DNA of 64,000 nt from SAR86 cluster bacterium AG-313-D11 (GTDB taxonomy: Bacteria > Pseudomonadota > Gammaproteobacteria > Magnimaribacterales > D2472): NCBI GenBank assembly GCA_003284215.1, contig QBVW01000004.1, positions 61,137-125,136 on the forward strand, read 5' to 3'. Below the pieces are notes generated by a model. It was not told the origin of the DNA and did no database searches. It saw only the letters and a list, made by a program, of their open reading frames with translations. The position numbers and the translations under genes are program-made. This document shows, piece after piece, positions 35,786 through 44,431 of this stretch. Each line of letters begins with the position of its first letter. The stretch's first letter is position 1.

Positions 35786-36783
35786 AATTCTTTAATAACT
35801 TTGCTAATGGGTTTTGGTAGACCATATTCTTCTATTCTATCCTTTTTTATCCACTTATATGTTTGATTGGTTTCTATTTCTAGCTCTTTTAATGATGAAT
35901 AGGTTTTCAAATTTATTTCTAGTGTTCTATGTGTAAGCTCATGTTTAATTTTTTGAGTAGTTGCTAGTTTAAAATTTTTGATGTGATTTTTTATAGATCC
36001 TGAATCAAAAGGCAGCCAAAGATTCTTCCATATTGAATCATTTTCATTTTTTACGAGCAATAAAGATTTTTTAGTCAGTATTAATGATAAATTCATCTCA
36101 ATTACTTTTTTTACTGACGCTGTTTTATTTTTTTTAGCTGAACTTACATTGAATGCAGACAAGCATTGAGAATTGACCGGACATTCTAAGCAAGATGGGT
36201 TTGACGGCTTACAAATCGTTGCTCCCAAATCCATAATTCCTTGTGTATAAGAAAAGCAATCATCTCTATTCACCATTTCCTTAGATAGTTTCCAAAGCTC
36301 AGCCTCTTTGAGTAAATCTAATTCTTTTTTTAAGAATCTTGATATAACTCTTTTAACATTTCCATCAAGTATTGGGTGAGGATCAAGATAGGCTAATGAC
36401 ATTATTGCTCCTGCAGTGGATTTACCAATTCCAGGTAACTCTATGATGTGTTCAAATTCATTGGGAAATCTATTCCTATAATTATTTTTTATAATTTCTT
36501 TGGTAGCAAATATATTTCTAGCCCTTCGATAGAACCCTAGTCCTGACCACGCAGCTAACACTTGGTCTTCACTTGCTTCAGACAAGCTCTTTTGAGACGG
36601 GAATTTTTTAATGAAATTTTTAAAATAAGGTATGACCGTTTTTACTTGAGTTTGTTGCAGCATGATTTCTGAGATCCAGATTCTGTAGGGCGTGACTTTT
36701 TTTCGCCATGGCAAATCATGCCTGCCATGCTCTAAATACCATTGAACAATTTGCTGAGAGAAAAGTTGATTTCGCTTATTCAA
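35782..36783 (-). CDS. mutY: A/G-specific adenine glycosylase
   Basis: 333-residue MutY that removes adenine opposite 8-oxoguanine. [15 protein letters not shown] holds the catalytic glutamate, [17 protein letters not shown] the helix-hairpin-helix and [11 protein letters not shown] the catalytic aspartate. [17 protein letters not shown] binds the Fe-S cluster, and a Nudix-like 8-oxoG recognition domain follows. I start it at TTG 36783 ([16 protein letters not shown]), which matches the length of known MutY and overlaps the gpmA stop by eight bases. A longer frame to 36843 would add 20 residues inside gpmA. Confidence 0.93.
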   Translation of the reverse strand: MNKRNQLFSQQIVQWYLEHGRHDLPWRKKVTPYRIWISEIMLQQTQVKTVIPYFKNFIKKFPSQKSLSEASEDQVLAAWSGLGFYRRARNIFATKEIIKNNYRNRFPNEFEHIIELPGIGKSTAGAIMSLAYLDPHPILDGNVKRVISRFLKKELDLLKEAELWKLSKEMVNRDDCFSYTQGIMDLGATICKPSNPSCLECPVNSQCLSAFNVSSAKKNKTASVKKVIEMNLSLILTKKSLLLVKNENDSIWKNLWLPFDSGSIKNHIKNFKLATTQKIKHELTHRTLEINLKTYSSLKELEIETNQTYKWIKKDRIEEYGLPKPISKVIKEL

Positions 36784-37402
36784 AGAGGTTTTCTTTTGCA
36801 ATTGGTTCTTTCCCGCCATCAAAAGAGTAAATAATTGGAGCACCGGTTGGAATCTCTAGCGCTATTACCTCTTCCTTTGATAAATGATCTAGCTGCATTA
36901 CCAAAGATCTAAGTGAATTCCCGTGTGCAGCAACTAAAATATTTTCTCCGTCTGAGAGTTTTGGCAAGATTGAGGAATTAAAGTAAGGGAGGACTCTCTC
37001 TGCAGTATTCTTTAAGCTCTCGCCACCTGGAGGAGGTATGTCATAAGATCTTCTCCAAATATGAACCTGCTCTTCTCCCCATTCTTTTCTGGCATCATCT
37101 TTATTTAAGCCTGCTAGATCTCCATAATCTCTTTCATTTAAAGCTTGATTTTTTATAACCTCAATATCTTCTTGATCTATGCCCTTTAAAATCATTTGAC
37201 CTGTGATTTGCGCTCGCTGCAAAGCAGAGGTATACATCTTAGAAAATTTAATGTTTCTCTCTTTGATTAAAATGCCAGCATTGGATGCTTCTTTTTCGCC
37301 AATTAGAGTCAGTCCTGGATCTTTCCACCCAGTGAATAAATTTTTGGCATTCCATTCACTTTGCCCATGTCTTACAAGCACTAAAAAATTTTGATCTTTC
37401 AT
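36776..37402 (-). CDS. gpmA: 2,3-bisphosphoglycerate-dependent phosphoglycerate mutase
   Basis: 208-residue histidine phosphatase-fold mutase of glycolysis. [18 protein letters not shown] holds the phosphorylated histidine and [14 protein letters not shown] the second histidine; [17 protein letters not shown] and [15 protein letters not shown] are specific to GpmA. It is about 40 residues shorter than the E. coli enzyme, as in alpha-proteobacterial types that lack the C-terminal segment. It is divergent from the rhodanese gene. Confidence 0.93.
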   Translation of the reverse strand: MKDQNFLVLVRHGQSEWNAKNLFTGWKDPGLTLIGEKEASNAGILIKERNIKFSKMYTSALQRAQITGQMILKGIDQEDIEVIKNQALNERDYGDLAGLNKDDARKEWGEEQVHIWRRSYDIPPPGGESLKNTAERVLPYFNSSILPKLSDGENILVAAHGNSLRSLVMQLDHLSKEEVIALEIPTGAPIIYSFDGGKEPIAKENLFE

Positions 37403-37441
37403 AATATAAACCTCACCAATAAATATATTTTAAGCGATAAT

Positions 37442-37867
37442 ATGCAAATGCTTGAATTCAATTTATTTTTAATCGACTATTGGTACTTTTCTGTTCCTTT
37501 ATTTCTCTCAATTATTCTATGGTTTCGTTCAGAAACAAGACGGGGTGGCGATCGAGTTGATTGCAATCAGCTAACTAATTTAGTCAATAAAAAGTCTGCC
37601 TGCTTGGTTGATGTAAGGCCCAAGAGTGAGTTTGACCTTGGAGCTATAGCTGGATCTGTAAATATTCCATTCGAAGAGCTAGATAATAGAAATGATGAAT
37701 TATTAAAACAACAAGAGAGCCCCTTGGTGTTAATTTGTAAAATGGGAAGGAACGCGGCTCTGGCTGGCGAAAAGTTACAAAAGCATGGTTACAAAAACAC
37801 TCATGTGCTGCAAGGAGGAATTTCAACTTGGCAGCAAGAAGGGCTTCCGCTAGTTAAGGTAAAATAA
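37442..37867 (+). CDS. Membrane-anchored rhodanese-like protein (YibN type)
   Basis: 141 residues. One N-terminal membrane helix (about 8-27) leads to a single rhodanese domain: CLVDVRPKSEFDLGAIAGSVNIPF and the active loop LICKMGRNAALAGEKL with the sulfur-carrying cysteine. I start at ATG 37442; an upstream in-frame ATG at 37391 would overlap gpmA. In E. coli yibN lies directly before grxC and secB; here a DUF2141 gene is inserted before grxC. Confidence 0.88.
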   Translation: MQMLEFNLFLIDYWYFSVPLFLSIILWFRSETRRGGDRVDCNQLTNLVNKKSACLVDVRPKSEFDLGAIAGSVNIPFEELDNRNDELLKQQESPLVLICKMGRNAALAGEKLQKHGYKNTHVLQGGISTWQQEGLPLVKVK

Positions 37868-37870
37868 TTC

Positions 37871-38308
37871 ATGAGCTATTGCACTAAATTTTTTGCACTT
37901 TTTTTAATTTTTTCCTTCAATATTTCTGCAGATGAATTAACTGTCAATTTATCAGGACAAACCAAAGAAGGGGTTTTATCTTTGGCTATTTATGATAATG
38001 CTGAGGCATACAATAATTCTGTTAAAGGAGAAAAGCGATCAGAAGAAGGCGTATTTTCTGGGATAGAGACTTTTATTGAGCTTAAAGAAAGCCATAAGTT
38101 TGTTATTAATTTACCAGAGGGAATTTATGCAATTGCACTTTTTGTTGATGCTAATAAGAATTTAAAAATTGATAAAAATTTTCTTGGCATCCCAAAGGAG
38201 CAGTTTGGTTTTTCTAATAATGCCATGGGAAAATTATCAGCACCTTCTTTTGAGCAAGCAAGATTTAAGGTTGAAGGAAATACTTTACAAAATATAAAAT
38301 TAAAATAA
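37871..38308 (+). CDS. DUF2141 secreted protein
   Basis: 145 residues with a signal peptide (cleavage likely after ISA, residue 20) and a DUF2141 domain. The LPEGIYAIALFVDANKNLKIDKNFLG block and EQFGFSNNAMG are typical. The family has no known function; it is a beta-sandwich of the periplasm or cell surface. It lies three bases after the rhodanese gene and 14 before grxC, which breaks the usual rhodanese-grxC pair. Confidence 0.87.
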   Translation: MSYCTKFFALFLIFSFNISADELTVNLSGQTKEGVLSLAIYDNAEAYNNSVKGEKRSEEGVFSGIETFIELKESHKFVINLPEGIYAIALFVDANKNLKIDKNFLGIPKEQFGFSNNAMGKLSAPSFEQARFKVEGNTLQNIKLK

Positions 38309-38322
38309 TTTAAAATCTAATC

Positions 38323-38574
38323 ATGAAAGACGTAATCATATACACAACAAAAACCTGCCCATTCTGTTATAAAGCAAAAAGATTATTAAAAGGCTTGGAT
38401 ATAACCTATCAAGAAATTTCTGTTGATTTTAATTCTAAGCTTAGGGCTGAGATGGCATCAATGGCTGGAAAAACTTCTGTTCCACAGATATGGTTTGGTG
38501 AAGATCATGTTGGGGGATGTGACGATTTGCATGAGTTGCATGCAGCTGGTAATTTGTTGGAGGCTTTAAATTAA
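38323..38574 (+). CDS. grxC: Glutaredoxin 3
   Basis: 83-residue glutaredoxin. The redox site is TCPFCYKAKRLL (CPFC instead of the usual CPYC), and TSVPQIWFGEDHVGGCDDLHEL holds the cis-proline and glutathione-binding motif. It reduces disulfides with glutathione. Its stop shares TTAA with the convergent ntrC. Confidence 0.95.
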   Translation: MKDVIIYTTKTCPFCYKAKRLLKGLDITYQEISVDFNSKLRAEMASMAGKTSVPQIWFGEDHVGGCDDLHELHAAGNLLEALN

Positions 38575-39947
38575 GTTTGTTGAGCCTTTATTTTCTTTGT
38601 AAGGGTATTTCTTCCAAGTCCTAAGACTTTAGCAGCTTCTTGTTTCTTACCTCCGGTTTTTTTTAAGGCAAAATCAATCATAACTTTGTCTAATGTTGGC
38701 TCAATAATCTCAAGCATATTTTCAGAGTTGCTCTGATAAATTTCACCCAGCCATTGAGAAAATCCTGATTGCCAATCGTCACTTTGTATTTGAGGCGATT
38801 GATCATTATCAATAATTTCAACAGGGAGGTCTTCTAATTCAACATTTTGCGTAGGCGCCATTAGAGCAATCCAATAACATGTATTTTCTAATTGTCTTAC
38901 ATTTCCAGGCCAATCATATTGAGTTAGAGCCAAGAGCGCCTCTGGAGAAAGAACTTTTGGTTCATCCAGCAATGAATCTGCATGCCTTTTCAAAAAAGCA
39001 GTGGATAAGTCACCGATATCCTCTTTTCTTAGTCTAAGAGGGGGCACATCAACTCTGATTACATTTAGTCTATAGTAAAGATCCTCTCTAAAAGAACCAG
39101 AAGCCACCAGTGATTCTAGGCTTTGATGAGTTGCAGCTAAAATTCGAACATCCACCTTGATTGGTTTATCACCCCCAACTCGAAAAAATTCTTTATTTGA
39201 TAACACTCGCAATAAACGTGTCTGTGTCTCAAGAGGCATATCTCCAATCTCATCAAGAAATAAAGTGCCACCATTTGCTTGTTCAAACCTACCAATTCTT
39301 TGCTCAACAGCTCCGGTGAAAGCTCCTTTTTCATGTCCAAACAATTCTGATTCAATAAGTTCTTTTGGAATATCAGCCATGTTTAAGGCTATAAATGGCA
39401 TATCATGCCTTGGACTATTTTTATGCAATGACTTAGAAACAAGCTCCTTGCCAGTTCCAGATTCTCCTTGAATTAGAACAGTAGCATTTGTATTAGCTAG
39501 TTTCCCAATTGATCTAAAGACGATCTGCATTGAAGGTGCCGAACCAATGATTTCTGATTTAGGAACTTTTTTTGGTTTGGTTTCTTTATGTTCCTCTAGG
39601 GCTTTTTTCACTGTGATAATGGCTTCTTCTAAATCAAAAGGTTTTGGAATATATTCAAAAGCTCCACCCCCGTATGAATCAATGGCAGCCTGCATGTCTG
39701 TAAAAGCAGTCATAATGATGACTGGTAATTTGTCATAATTATTTTTGATATGTTTTAAAAGATCATAGCCATGCATGCCTGGCATTTTTATATCCGAAAT
39801 TATTAGGTCTGGTTTGTCAGTATTTAATGCATCAATTAATGACTCTCCATCAGCAAAGGTAACAATTTCTAGACCGGCACTCTTAAGTCCTTCTTCGAGC
39901 ACCATTCGAATTGCTTCATCATCATCAGCGATCCATATTTTAGGCAC
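38571..39947 (-). CDS. ntrC: Nitrogen regulation response regulator NR(I)
   Basis: 458-residue sigma-54 activator. The receiver domain has phospho-acceptor Asp52 in DLIISDIKMPG. The AAA+ domain has Walker A GESGTGKELV, the sigma-54-contacting GAFTGA loop and GGTLFLDEIGDM. A Fis-type helix-turn-helix ends the protein (GGKKQEAAKVLGLGRNTLTKK). It overlaps ntrB by eight bases. Two sites of its binding consensus and a sigma-54 promoter lie upstream of the nearby glutamine synthetase gene, so at least one target is visible in the window. Confidence 0.96.
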   Translation of the reverse strand: MPKIWIADDDEAIRMVLEEGLKSAGLEIVTFADGESLIDALNTDKPDLIISDIKMPGMHGYDLLKHIKNNYDKLPVIIMTAFTDMQAAIDSYGGGAFEYIPKPFDLEEAIITVKKALEEHKETKPKKVPKSEIIGSAPSMQIVFRSIGKLANTNATVLIQGESGTGKELVSKSLHKNSPRHDMPFIALNMADIPKELIESELFGHEKGAFTGAVEQRIGRFEQANGGTLFLDEIGDMPLETQTRLLRVLSNKEFFRVGGDKPIKVDVRILAATHQSLESLVASGSFREDLYYRLNVIRVDVPPLRLRKEDIGDLSTAFLKRHADSLLDEPKVLSPEALLALTQYDWPGNVRQLENTCYWIALMAPTQNVELEDLPVEIIDNDQSPQIQSDDWQSGFSQWLGEIYQSNSENMLEIIEPTLDKVMIDFALKKTGGKKQEAAKVLGLGRNTLTKKIKAQQT

Positions 39948-41028
39948 TTTTTACTCCATTAACATTATTACTAGAGATAGGTATTAAAATAGAAAACATT
40001 GTTTGATCATCTTTTCGATCAAATGATATTGCTCCTCCATGAATTCTTACAATATCTTGTGAAATTGATAGGCCGATGCCGGAGCCATTTTCTTTGCCTG
40101 ATATCATTGGAAAGAAAATTTGGTCTTTAATTTCTGCGCTTATTCCAGGCCCATTATCTTTAACAATGATTTCAGCCAGGGTATTGTGGACTGTTCCATT
40201 AATGGGTTGTCTATAAGAGATTTTGGTTTGAATGCCTAAACAGGGCTCTTCTGAAAAATTTGTGCATGCATGAACAGCATTCTGAGTAATATTAAGCATA
40301 GCTTGAATAAATAAATTTTTATCTCCGTAGATTTCAGGGATGCTTGGATCATAATCTCTATCTATAATTAAGTTTTCTTGTGATTCTGCATTGCTTAAAG
40401 CCAATACTCTTTGTAAAGATTCATGAAGATTAAAATATTCAAAAGTTGGTTTTTTTGCTGGAGTTAGTATTCTGGTAACAATCTCGTTTAATCTGTCTGT
40501 TTCTTCTTCGATTATTTTCAAGAATTTTTTTGAAAAATCATCGACATATTTTGACTTCAAGATTTGCGCACTCCCTTTAATTCCTGATAAAGGGTTTTTA
40601 ACTTCGTGAGCTAAAGTTCTAGCTAAGCCAGCTGCAATTTTTTGTGTTGAAAAACTTCTTGTTGAATCAATAATTTTATTAAGATTATCAATGCTTACCG
40701 CTTCTATAAAAATCATATTCTTTTTTTCTGCAAAAGTAATGGTTAGGTCAACTGTTCTCACAGTACCGACTTGATGAACAATCTCAAAATCTCTTCTAGT
40801 AACAGACCCAGAATTTTCTTTAGTTTTCTTGAGAATCTCATTTATCTGAAACCCCGTCTCTTCATTTAATAATGATGAGATGGTTTTGCCTTCAAACTTT
40901 GAAGAATCACCAATCCAATTAGCAGCTTTTGCCGCATCATTAATCCAAAGCAGTTTGAAATCCTTTCCATCTAGAATAATGATTTCAGTATTCAGGTTAT
41001 CAAATGCTTTAAATTCTATGTAATCCAT
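39940..41028 (-). CDS. ntrB: Nitrogen regulation sensor kinase NR(II)
   Basis: 362-residue soluble histidine kinase. An N-terminal PAS domain (about 1-120) is followed by the H box LARTLAHEVKNPLSGIKGSA and the ATPase domain, with N box NITQNAVHACTNF, VKDNGPGIS and GSGIGLSISQDIVRIHGG. In E. coli it phosphorylates or dephosphorylates NtrC under control of PII. No glnB gene is in the window. It follows glnA after an 81-base gap with a terminator, echoing the glnA-ntrB-ntrC layout of enterics. Confidence 0.95.
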   Translation of the reverse strand: MDYIEFKAFDNLNTEIIILDGKDFKLLWINDAAKAANWIGDSSKFEGKTISSLLNEETGFQINEILKKTKENSGSVTRRDFEIVHQVGTVRTVDLTITFAEKKNMIFIEAVSIDNLNKIIDSTRSFSTQKIAAGLARTLAHEVKNPLSGIKGSAQILKSKYVDDFSKKFLKIIEEETDRLNEIVTRILTPAKKPTFEYFNLHESLQRVLALSNAESQENLIIDRDYDPSIPEIYGDKNLFIQAMLNITQNAVHACTNFSEEPCLGIQTKISYRQPINGTVHNTLAEIIVKDNGPGISAEIKDQIFFPMISGKENGSGIGLSISQDIVRIHGGAISFDRKDDQTMFSILIPISSNNVNGVKSA

Positions 41029-41047
41029 AAAACAGACTTTAAAAAAT

Positions 41048-41074
41048 AAAGCCCTCTTTTAAAGAGGGCTTTTT
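41048..41074 (-). terminator. Terminator between glnA and ntrB
   Basis: AAAGCCCTCTTT and AAAGAGGGCTTT form a 12-base stem with a tiny TT-side loop and flanking A and T runs. On the minus strand it ends the glnA message; ntrB-ntrC would need read-through or a promoter of their own. Confidence 0.88.
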
Positions 41075-41109
41075 ATCATTCTCTGTATAAGAGTTATTCA
41101 ATCTTTAAT

Positions 41110-42090
41110 TTATTTAGTAAGAGTTCCAACAATGTGAGCTAAGATCTTATATGGATCTGCATTTGAGGCTGGTCTTCTATCTTCCAAATAACCATTCCAA
41201 TTATGCTCGACTGTATACACAGGTATTCTTATGCTTGCTCCTCTATCACTTACTCCATAAGAAAACTGATCAATGTTTTGTGTTTCATGAAGACCGGTTA
41301 ATCTCATATCATTATCTGAGCCGTAGGCTGCAATTCCTTCTTGATGAACTTCACCAAGTTTGTCGCACATAGATGAAAATAATTCTTCTGAACCTTTAGA
41401 TCTCATTTCCTCATTTGAGAAGTTAGTGTGCATTCCTGAGCCGTTCCAGTCTCCAGTTTTGGGTTTCGGGTGAATATTTACTCCGACACCATACTCTTCA
41501 GCAATCTTATAAAGCATATATCTACTAACCCATAGATCATCTGCTGCTTTAATACCCTTGCCAAGACATTGATACTCCCACTGTCCTAGTGCAACTTCAG
41601 CATTAGTTCCTGTTAATGTTATTCCAAGATCTAAACATGCTTGAAGATGATGATCTGATATTTCTCTTCCAACTACATTTCCTGCACCTACGCCACAATA
41701 AAAATCACCCTGTGCTCTTGGCTCACCATTTTCCCATCCCAGAGGTTCACCGGTTTCAGGATCTGTAAAGAAAAACTCTTGCTCAAACCCAAACCACCAG
41801 TCATCTGTTACTACAGCTTCAGCTGCAGCGCGAAAGTTAGTTGGATGAGTAGTATGATCAGCTGATTGAACTTGTGTCATCACTAGATCATGACCATGAG
41901 GGTTTTCGTATGTCTGAACGGGAAGAAGCAAACAATCTGAACTCCCACCTTCAGCTTGTTGTGTTGATGACCCATCAAAAGACCAATCTGGGGGTGTGTC
42001 TGCATCAGTAGCCTTAACTTTGCTCCTCATCGAAGGTTCTGGCTGATATCCATCAAGCCATATGTATTCATAAGTTTTATATTTCGACAT
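41110..42090 (-). CDS. glnA: Glutamine synthetase, type II (eukaryote-like)
   Basis: 326-residue GSII, far shorter than the 470-residue bacterial GSI. YEYIWLDGYQPEPSMRSK, WSFDGSSTQQAEGGSSDCLL, FGFEQEFFFTDP, GQWEYQ and DWNGSGMHTNFS (then NEEMR) follow the eukaryotic/rhizobial GlnII pattern. RGASIRIPVYT and YLEDRRPASNADPY complete the active site. The GSI adenylylation loop is absent, so it should not be controlled by GlnE. I start at ATG 42090, preceded by AGGAG; a longer frame to 42195 has no such site and would overlap the promoter. Transcription is from the sigma-54 promoter described upstream. Confidence 0.94.
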   Translation of the reverse strand: MSKYKTYEYIWLDGYQPEPSMRSKVKATDADTPPDWSFDGSSTQQAEGGSSDCLLLPVQTYENPHGHDLVMTQVQSADHTTHPTNFRAAAEAVVTDDWWFGFEQEFFFTDPETGEPLGWENGEPRAQGDFYCGVGAGNVVGREISDHHLQACLDLGITLTGTNAEVALGQWEYQCLGKGIKAADDLWVSRYMLYKIAEEYGVGVNIHPKPKTGDWNGSGMHTNFSNEEMRSKGSEELFSSMCDKLGEVHQEGIAAYGSDNDMRLTGLHETQNIDQFSYGVSDRGASIRIPVYTVEHNWNGYLEDRRPASNADPYKILAHIVGTLTK

Positions 42091-42132
42091 TCTATTTCTC
42101 CTAAAAATTTTTAAGTACTTATATCTTATGCA

Positions 42133-42148
42133 TGCAACATCTATGCCA
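42133..42148 (-). promoter_or_regulatory. Sigma-54 promoter of glnA
   Basis: On the minus strand TGGCATAGATGTTGCA has GG and GC exactly 12 bases apart, matching the -24/-12 consensus TGGCACG-N4-TTGCW. The start codon lies about 45 bases downstream. Confidence 0.85.
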
Positions 42149-42155
42149 ATATATT

Positions 42156-42172
42156 TGCACAAAAAATGTGCA
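42156..42172. promoter_or_regulatory. NtrC-binding site 1 of glnA
   Basis: TGCAC-N7-GTGCA, a perfect match to the conserved ends of the NtrC consensus, with an A-rich centre. It lies seven bases upstream of the -24 element, with its centre near -42. Confidence 0.85.
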
Positions 42173-42207
42173 AATAATGATTTATTATAGGGCAAACAGT
42201 AATAATA

Positions 42208-42224
42208 TGCACTTTATCAGTGCA
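42208..42224. promoter_or_regulatory. NtrC-binding site 2 of glnA
   Basis: A second perfect TGCAC-N7-GTGCA, centred 52 bases (about five helix turns) from site 1, near -94. It overlaps the stop codon of the upstream yqiA-like gene. Confidence 0.85.
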
Positions 42225-42789
42225 TATTTAGAAAATTCTGTATTTTTAGAATATGAGACTCAAAATTTTCAAAGGAATGATTTCCTCCAAATGTAACATC
42301 GAGCTGGCTGCCGGAAAAGTACTTAATAGCAATTTTATAGTCAAGGACTTCATCTCCTGACTGAACCAAAGTCATGAAATTCTCATGTTTTTTTAAGACT
42401 CTAATTTTTTTATTCATTACGCCTAACCAGTCCAACTGATCCTGATCAATAACAAACTTTTCTCCAGTTGAGTAGTTTTGATTTTCACCAAGATATTCAG
42501 ACATATCTATCGGAGGAATTGCTGGGTTTATATTTACACACAACAGATCATATTTTTCTGCAAAATATGTTCCAAAAAAACCACCTAAGGAACTTCCAAT
42601 AATTGAAGAGGGAGATTCTGTTTTAATTATTTCTTCAATCTGCTGATAAGCATGTTTAATATTATTATTCAAATCAGGAATTAGGATCCTACTCGAGCTT
42701 GTATTTTTCTTAACAAAAGACTCAATTACTTTTGCTTTAGTTGAATCTGCAGAGGATGCAAATCCATGAAGATATAAAATTTTAGTCAT
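42217..42789 (-). CDS. yqiA: YqiA/YcfP-family alpha/beta hydrolase
   Basis: 190-residue UPF0227-type esterase. YLHGFASSADSTKA is the opening strand-loop, IIGSSLGGFFGTYFAEKY holds the nucleophilic serine, QSGDEVLDY the acid and GGNHSFENFE the histidine. E. coli yqiA sits beside yqiB (DUF1249) and cpdA; here a DUF1249 gene is 81 bases upstream, supporting the assignment. The natural ester substrate is unknown. Confidence 0.88.
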   Translation of the reverse strand: MTKILYLHGFASSADSTKAKVIESFVKKNTSSSRILIPDLNNNIKHAYQQIEEIIKTESPSSIIGSSLGGFFGTYFAEKYDLLCVNINPAIPPIDMSEYLGENQNYSTGEKFVIDQDQLDWLGVMNKKIRVLKKHENFMTLVQSGDEVLDYKIAIKYFSGSQLDVTFGGNHSFENFESHILKIQNFLNMH

Positions 42790-42870
42790 TAGTAATTTAT
42801 TTATTTGGCATCAACCTCTTGATTTAAAAATATGTTTTCAAACTACTTATTTTGAACTTAATAAAAATTT

Positions 42871-43302
42871 TTAATCATTCAAAAAATTTATTTCTTTTGC
42901 TTCGACTGCTCCGTTTAAAAATATGTTTTCAAGCCACTCAGTAAGAATTCTATTTTGTTGATATTTTTCATCTTGTGATTGAGAGAATGGAGAGGGCACA
43001 AAAAATGGAACAGGTTTTTCTTGTTGGTAAGAAATTACTTCAGCTAATTTTGCATCAATATAAATATTTATTCTAAGTAAAAAATTTACTAGGGCCGAAT
43101 CTTTATTTTTAAATTTTGCCTCGAGCATAAGAGTATGTGGCGTTCTTGAGATTACTAAGAATTCAGCTAGATTTTTATATTCAAGATTTAGAATTTCAAA
43201 TGTATATGCATCATTTTTAAAATCACGAAGAATTTTACTTAACCTAGAAAAATTTGCACTGCATGTTGTTAAATGATTTTTTGTTTTTAAATTCTTATAC
43301 AT
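42871..43302 (-). CDS. DUF1249 (YqiB-like) protein
   Basis: 143-residue cytoplasmic protein. FSRLSKILRDFKNDAYTFEI, then RTPHTLMLEAKF, and the aromatic QQEKPVPFFVPSPFSQSQDEK, which precedes NRILTEWLENIF, match the DUF1249 family found beside yqiA and cpdA in E. coli. The function is unknown. It starts within one base of the stop of the upstream acyltransferase-like gene. Confidence 0.85.
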   Translation of the reverse strand: MYKNLKTKNHLTTCSANFSRLSKILRDFKNDAYTFEILNLEYKNLAEFLVISRTPHTLMLEAKFKNKDSALVNFLLRINIYIDAKLAEVISYQQEKPVPFFVPSPFSQSQDEKYQQNRILTEWLENIFLNGAVEAKEINFLND

Positions 43303-44427
43303 TTATTTAATTTTATAATCATTGTTAAAAGGTGTATAGGATTTGCATGCCTCAATATAATTTTCAATTTGAGTCCTTTCTGATTTACAAAAATCATTTA
43401 CTGCTTGGCCAAAATCATCTCTTAAAAAATAATGAAATGATGAACTTAAATGCGGTTGAAAGCCTCTTCTAATTTTATGCTCGCCCTGAACTCCAGGATC
43501 AAAAAATTTAAGTTTATTTTTTATGCAATATTCTATTCCTTGATAATAACAGCATTCAAAATGTAGATTTTTTATTTTTGTTGTTGCCCCCCAATGCCTT
43601 CCATATAAAGTGTCGCCACCTTCAAAACATAATGATGCACCAATTGACTCTCCTTCAATTTCAGCAAAGAAAATTACTGGTTTAACTTTCTGATTTACGG
43701 TACTAATTAGTTTAAAAAATTCTTTATTCAGATATGGGTCTTGTGCCCTTTCATAATAGGTTTGTTGATAAAATATATAGAATAAATCCCAATCCTGAGC
43801 AGTAATTTCATCATTTTTCTTACATTTAAATTCGATGCCAAGTTTGGAAATGCCTTTCCTTTCTTTGCGAATCGTCGCTCTTTGACGTGAAGTAAATATA
43901 GATAGAAAATTATTGAAATCAACAAAATCTTCATTCTGCCAAGTAAACCTATAATTGTATCTTTCAACAAAGTTTCTTTCTCTTAGAATGCTCTTGCCTG
44001 ATTCATTGGGGAAAAGAATATGCCAGGATTCTATTTCCTCCGTTTCCATTTTTTTAATTGCAGCATCAATAAGATTCAGTTTTGACTTATCATTCTCAGC
44101 TAAAATTCTGTCTCCTTCACAAGGAGTAAAAGGAATTGCTGTAAGTAATTTAGGGTAATATTTTCTGCCAGCTCCATTTAATGCATTTGCCCACTGATGA
44201 TCAAAAATGAATTCACCATAGCTATTAAATTTTTTATATAAAGGTAGAAAGCTAATTAATTTTCTATTTTTGATTTCTCCAAGATGATCTGGAATCCAAC
44301 CAGATCTTTCAGACGCAGAATTACTTTGCTCCATTGCTCGCAAATATGAAAAATCTTCAAAAGGATTGCTTGCTTTTATTGAATAAAGCTTTTCTTGTAA
44401 ATCAATTTTTTTGATTTCAGGTGGCAT
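43303..44427 (-). CDS. FemAB/GNAT-fold acyltransferase-like protein (DUF482, COG3146)
   Basis: 374-residue member of the peptidogalycan-biosynthesis/DUF482 family with a double GNAT fold. NPFEDFSYLRAMEQSNSASERSGWIPDHL is the usual start, FTSRQRATIRKERK marks the second domain, and GRHWGATTKIKNLHFECCYYQGIEYCI with FDPGVQGEHKIRRGFQP the C-terminal signature. The role of this widespread family is unproven; aminoacyl or acetyl transfer is likely from the fold. Confidence 0.88.
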   Translation of the reverse strand: MPPEIKKIDLQEKLYSIKASNPFEDFSYLRAMEQSNSASERSGWIPDHLGEIKNRKLISFLPLYKKFNSYGEFIFDHQWANALNGAGRKYYPKLLTAIPFTPCEGDRILAENDKSKLNLIDAAIKKMETEEIESWHILFPNESGKSILRERNFVERYNYRFTWQNEDFVDFNNFLSIFTSRQRATIRKERKGISKLGIEFKCKKNDEITAQDWDLFYIFYQQTYYERAQDPYLNKEFFKLISTVNQKVKPVIFFAEIEGESIGASLCFEGGDTLYGRHWGATTKIKNLHFECCYYQGIEYCIKNKLKFFDPGVQGEHKIRRGFQPHLSSSFHYFLRDDFGQAVNDFCKSERTQIENYIEACKSYTPFNNDYKIK

Positions 44428-44431
44428 AAAA

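Noticed and set aside
36784..36843. Longer N-terminus for mutY
   Set aside because: It would lie inside gpmA and exceeds the known MutY start; TTG 36783 gives the expected length.
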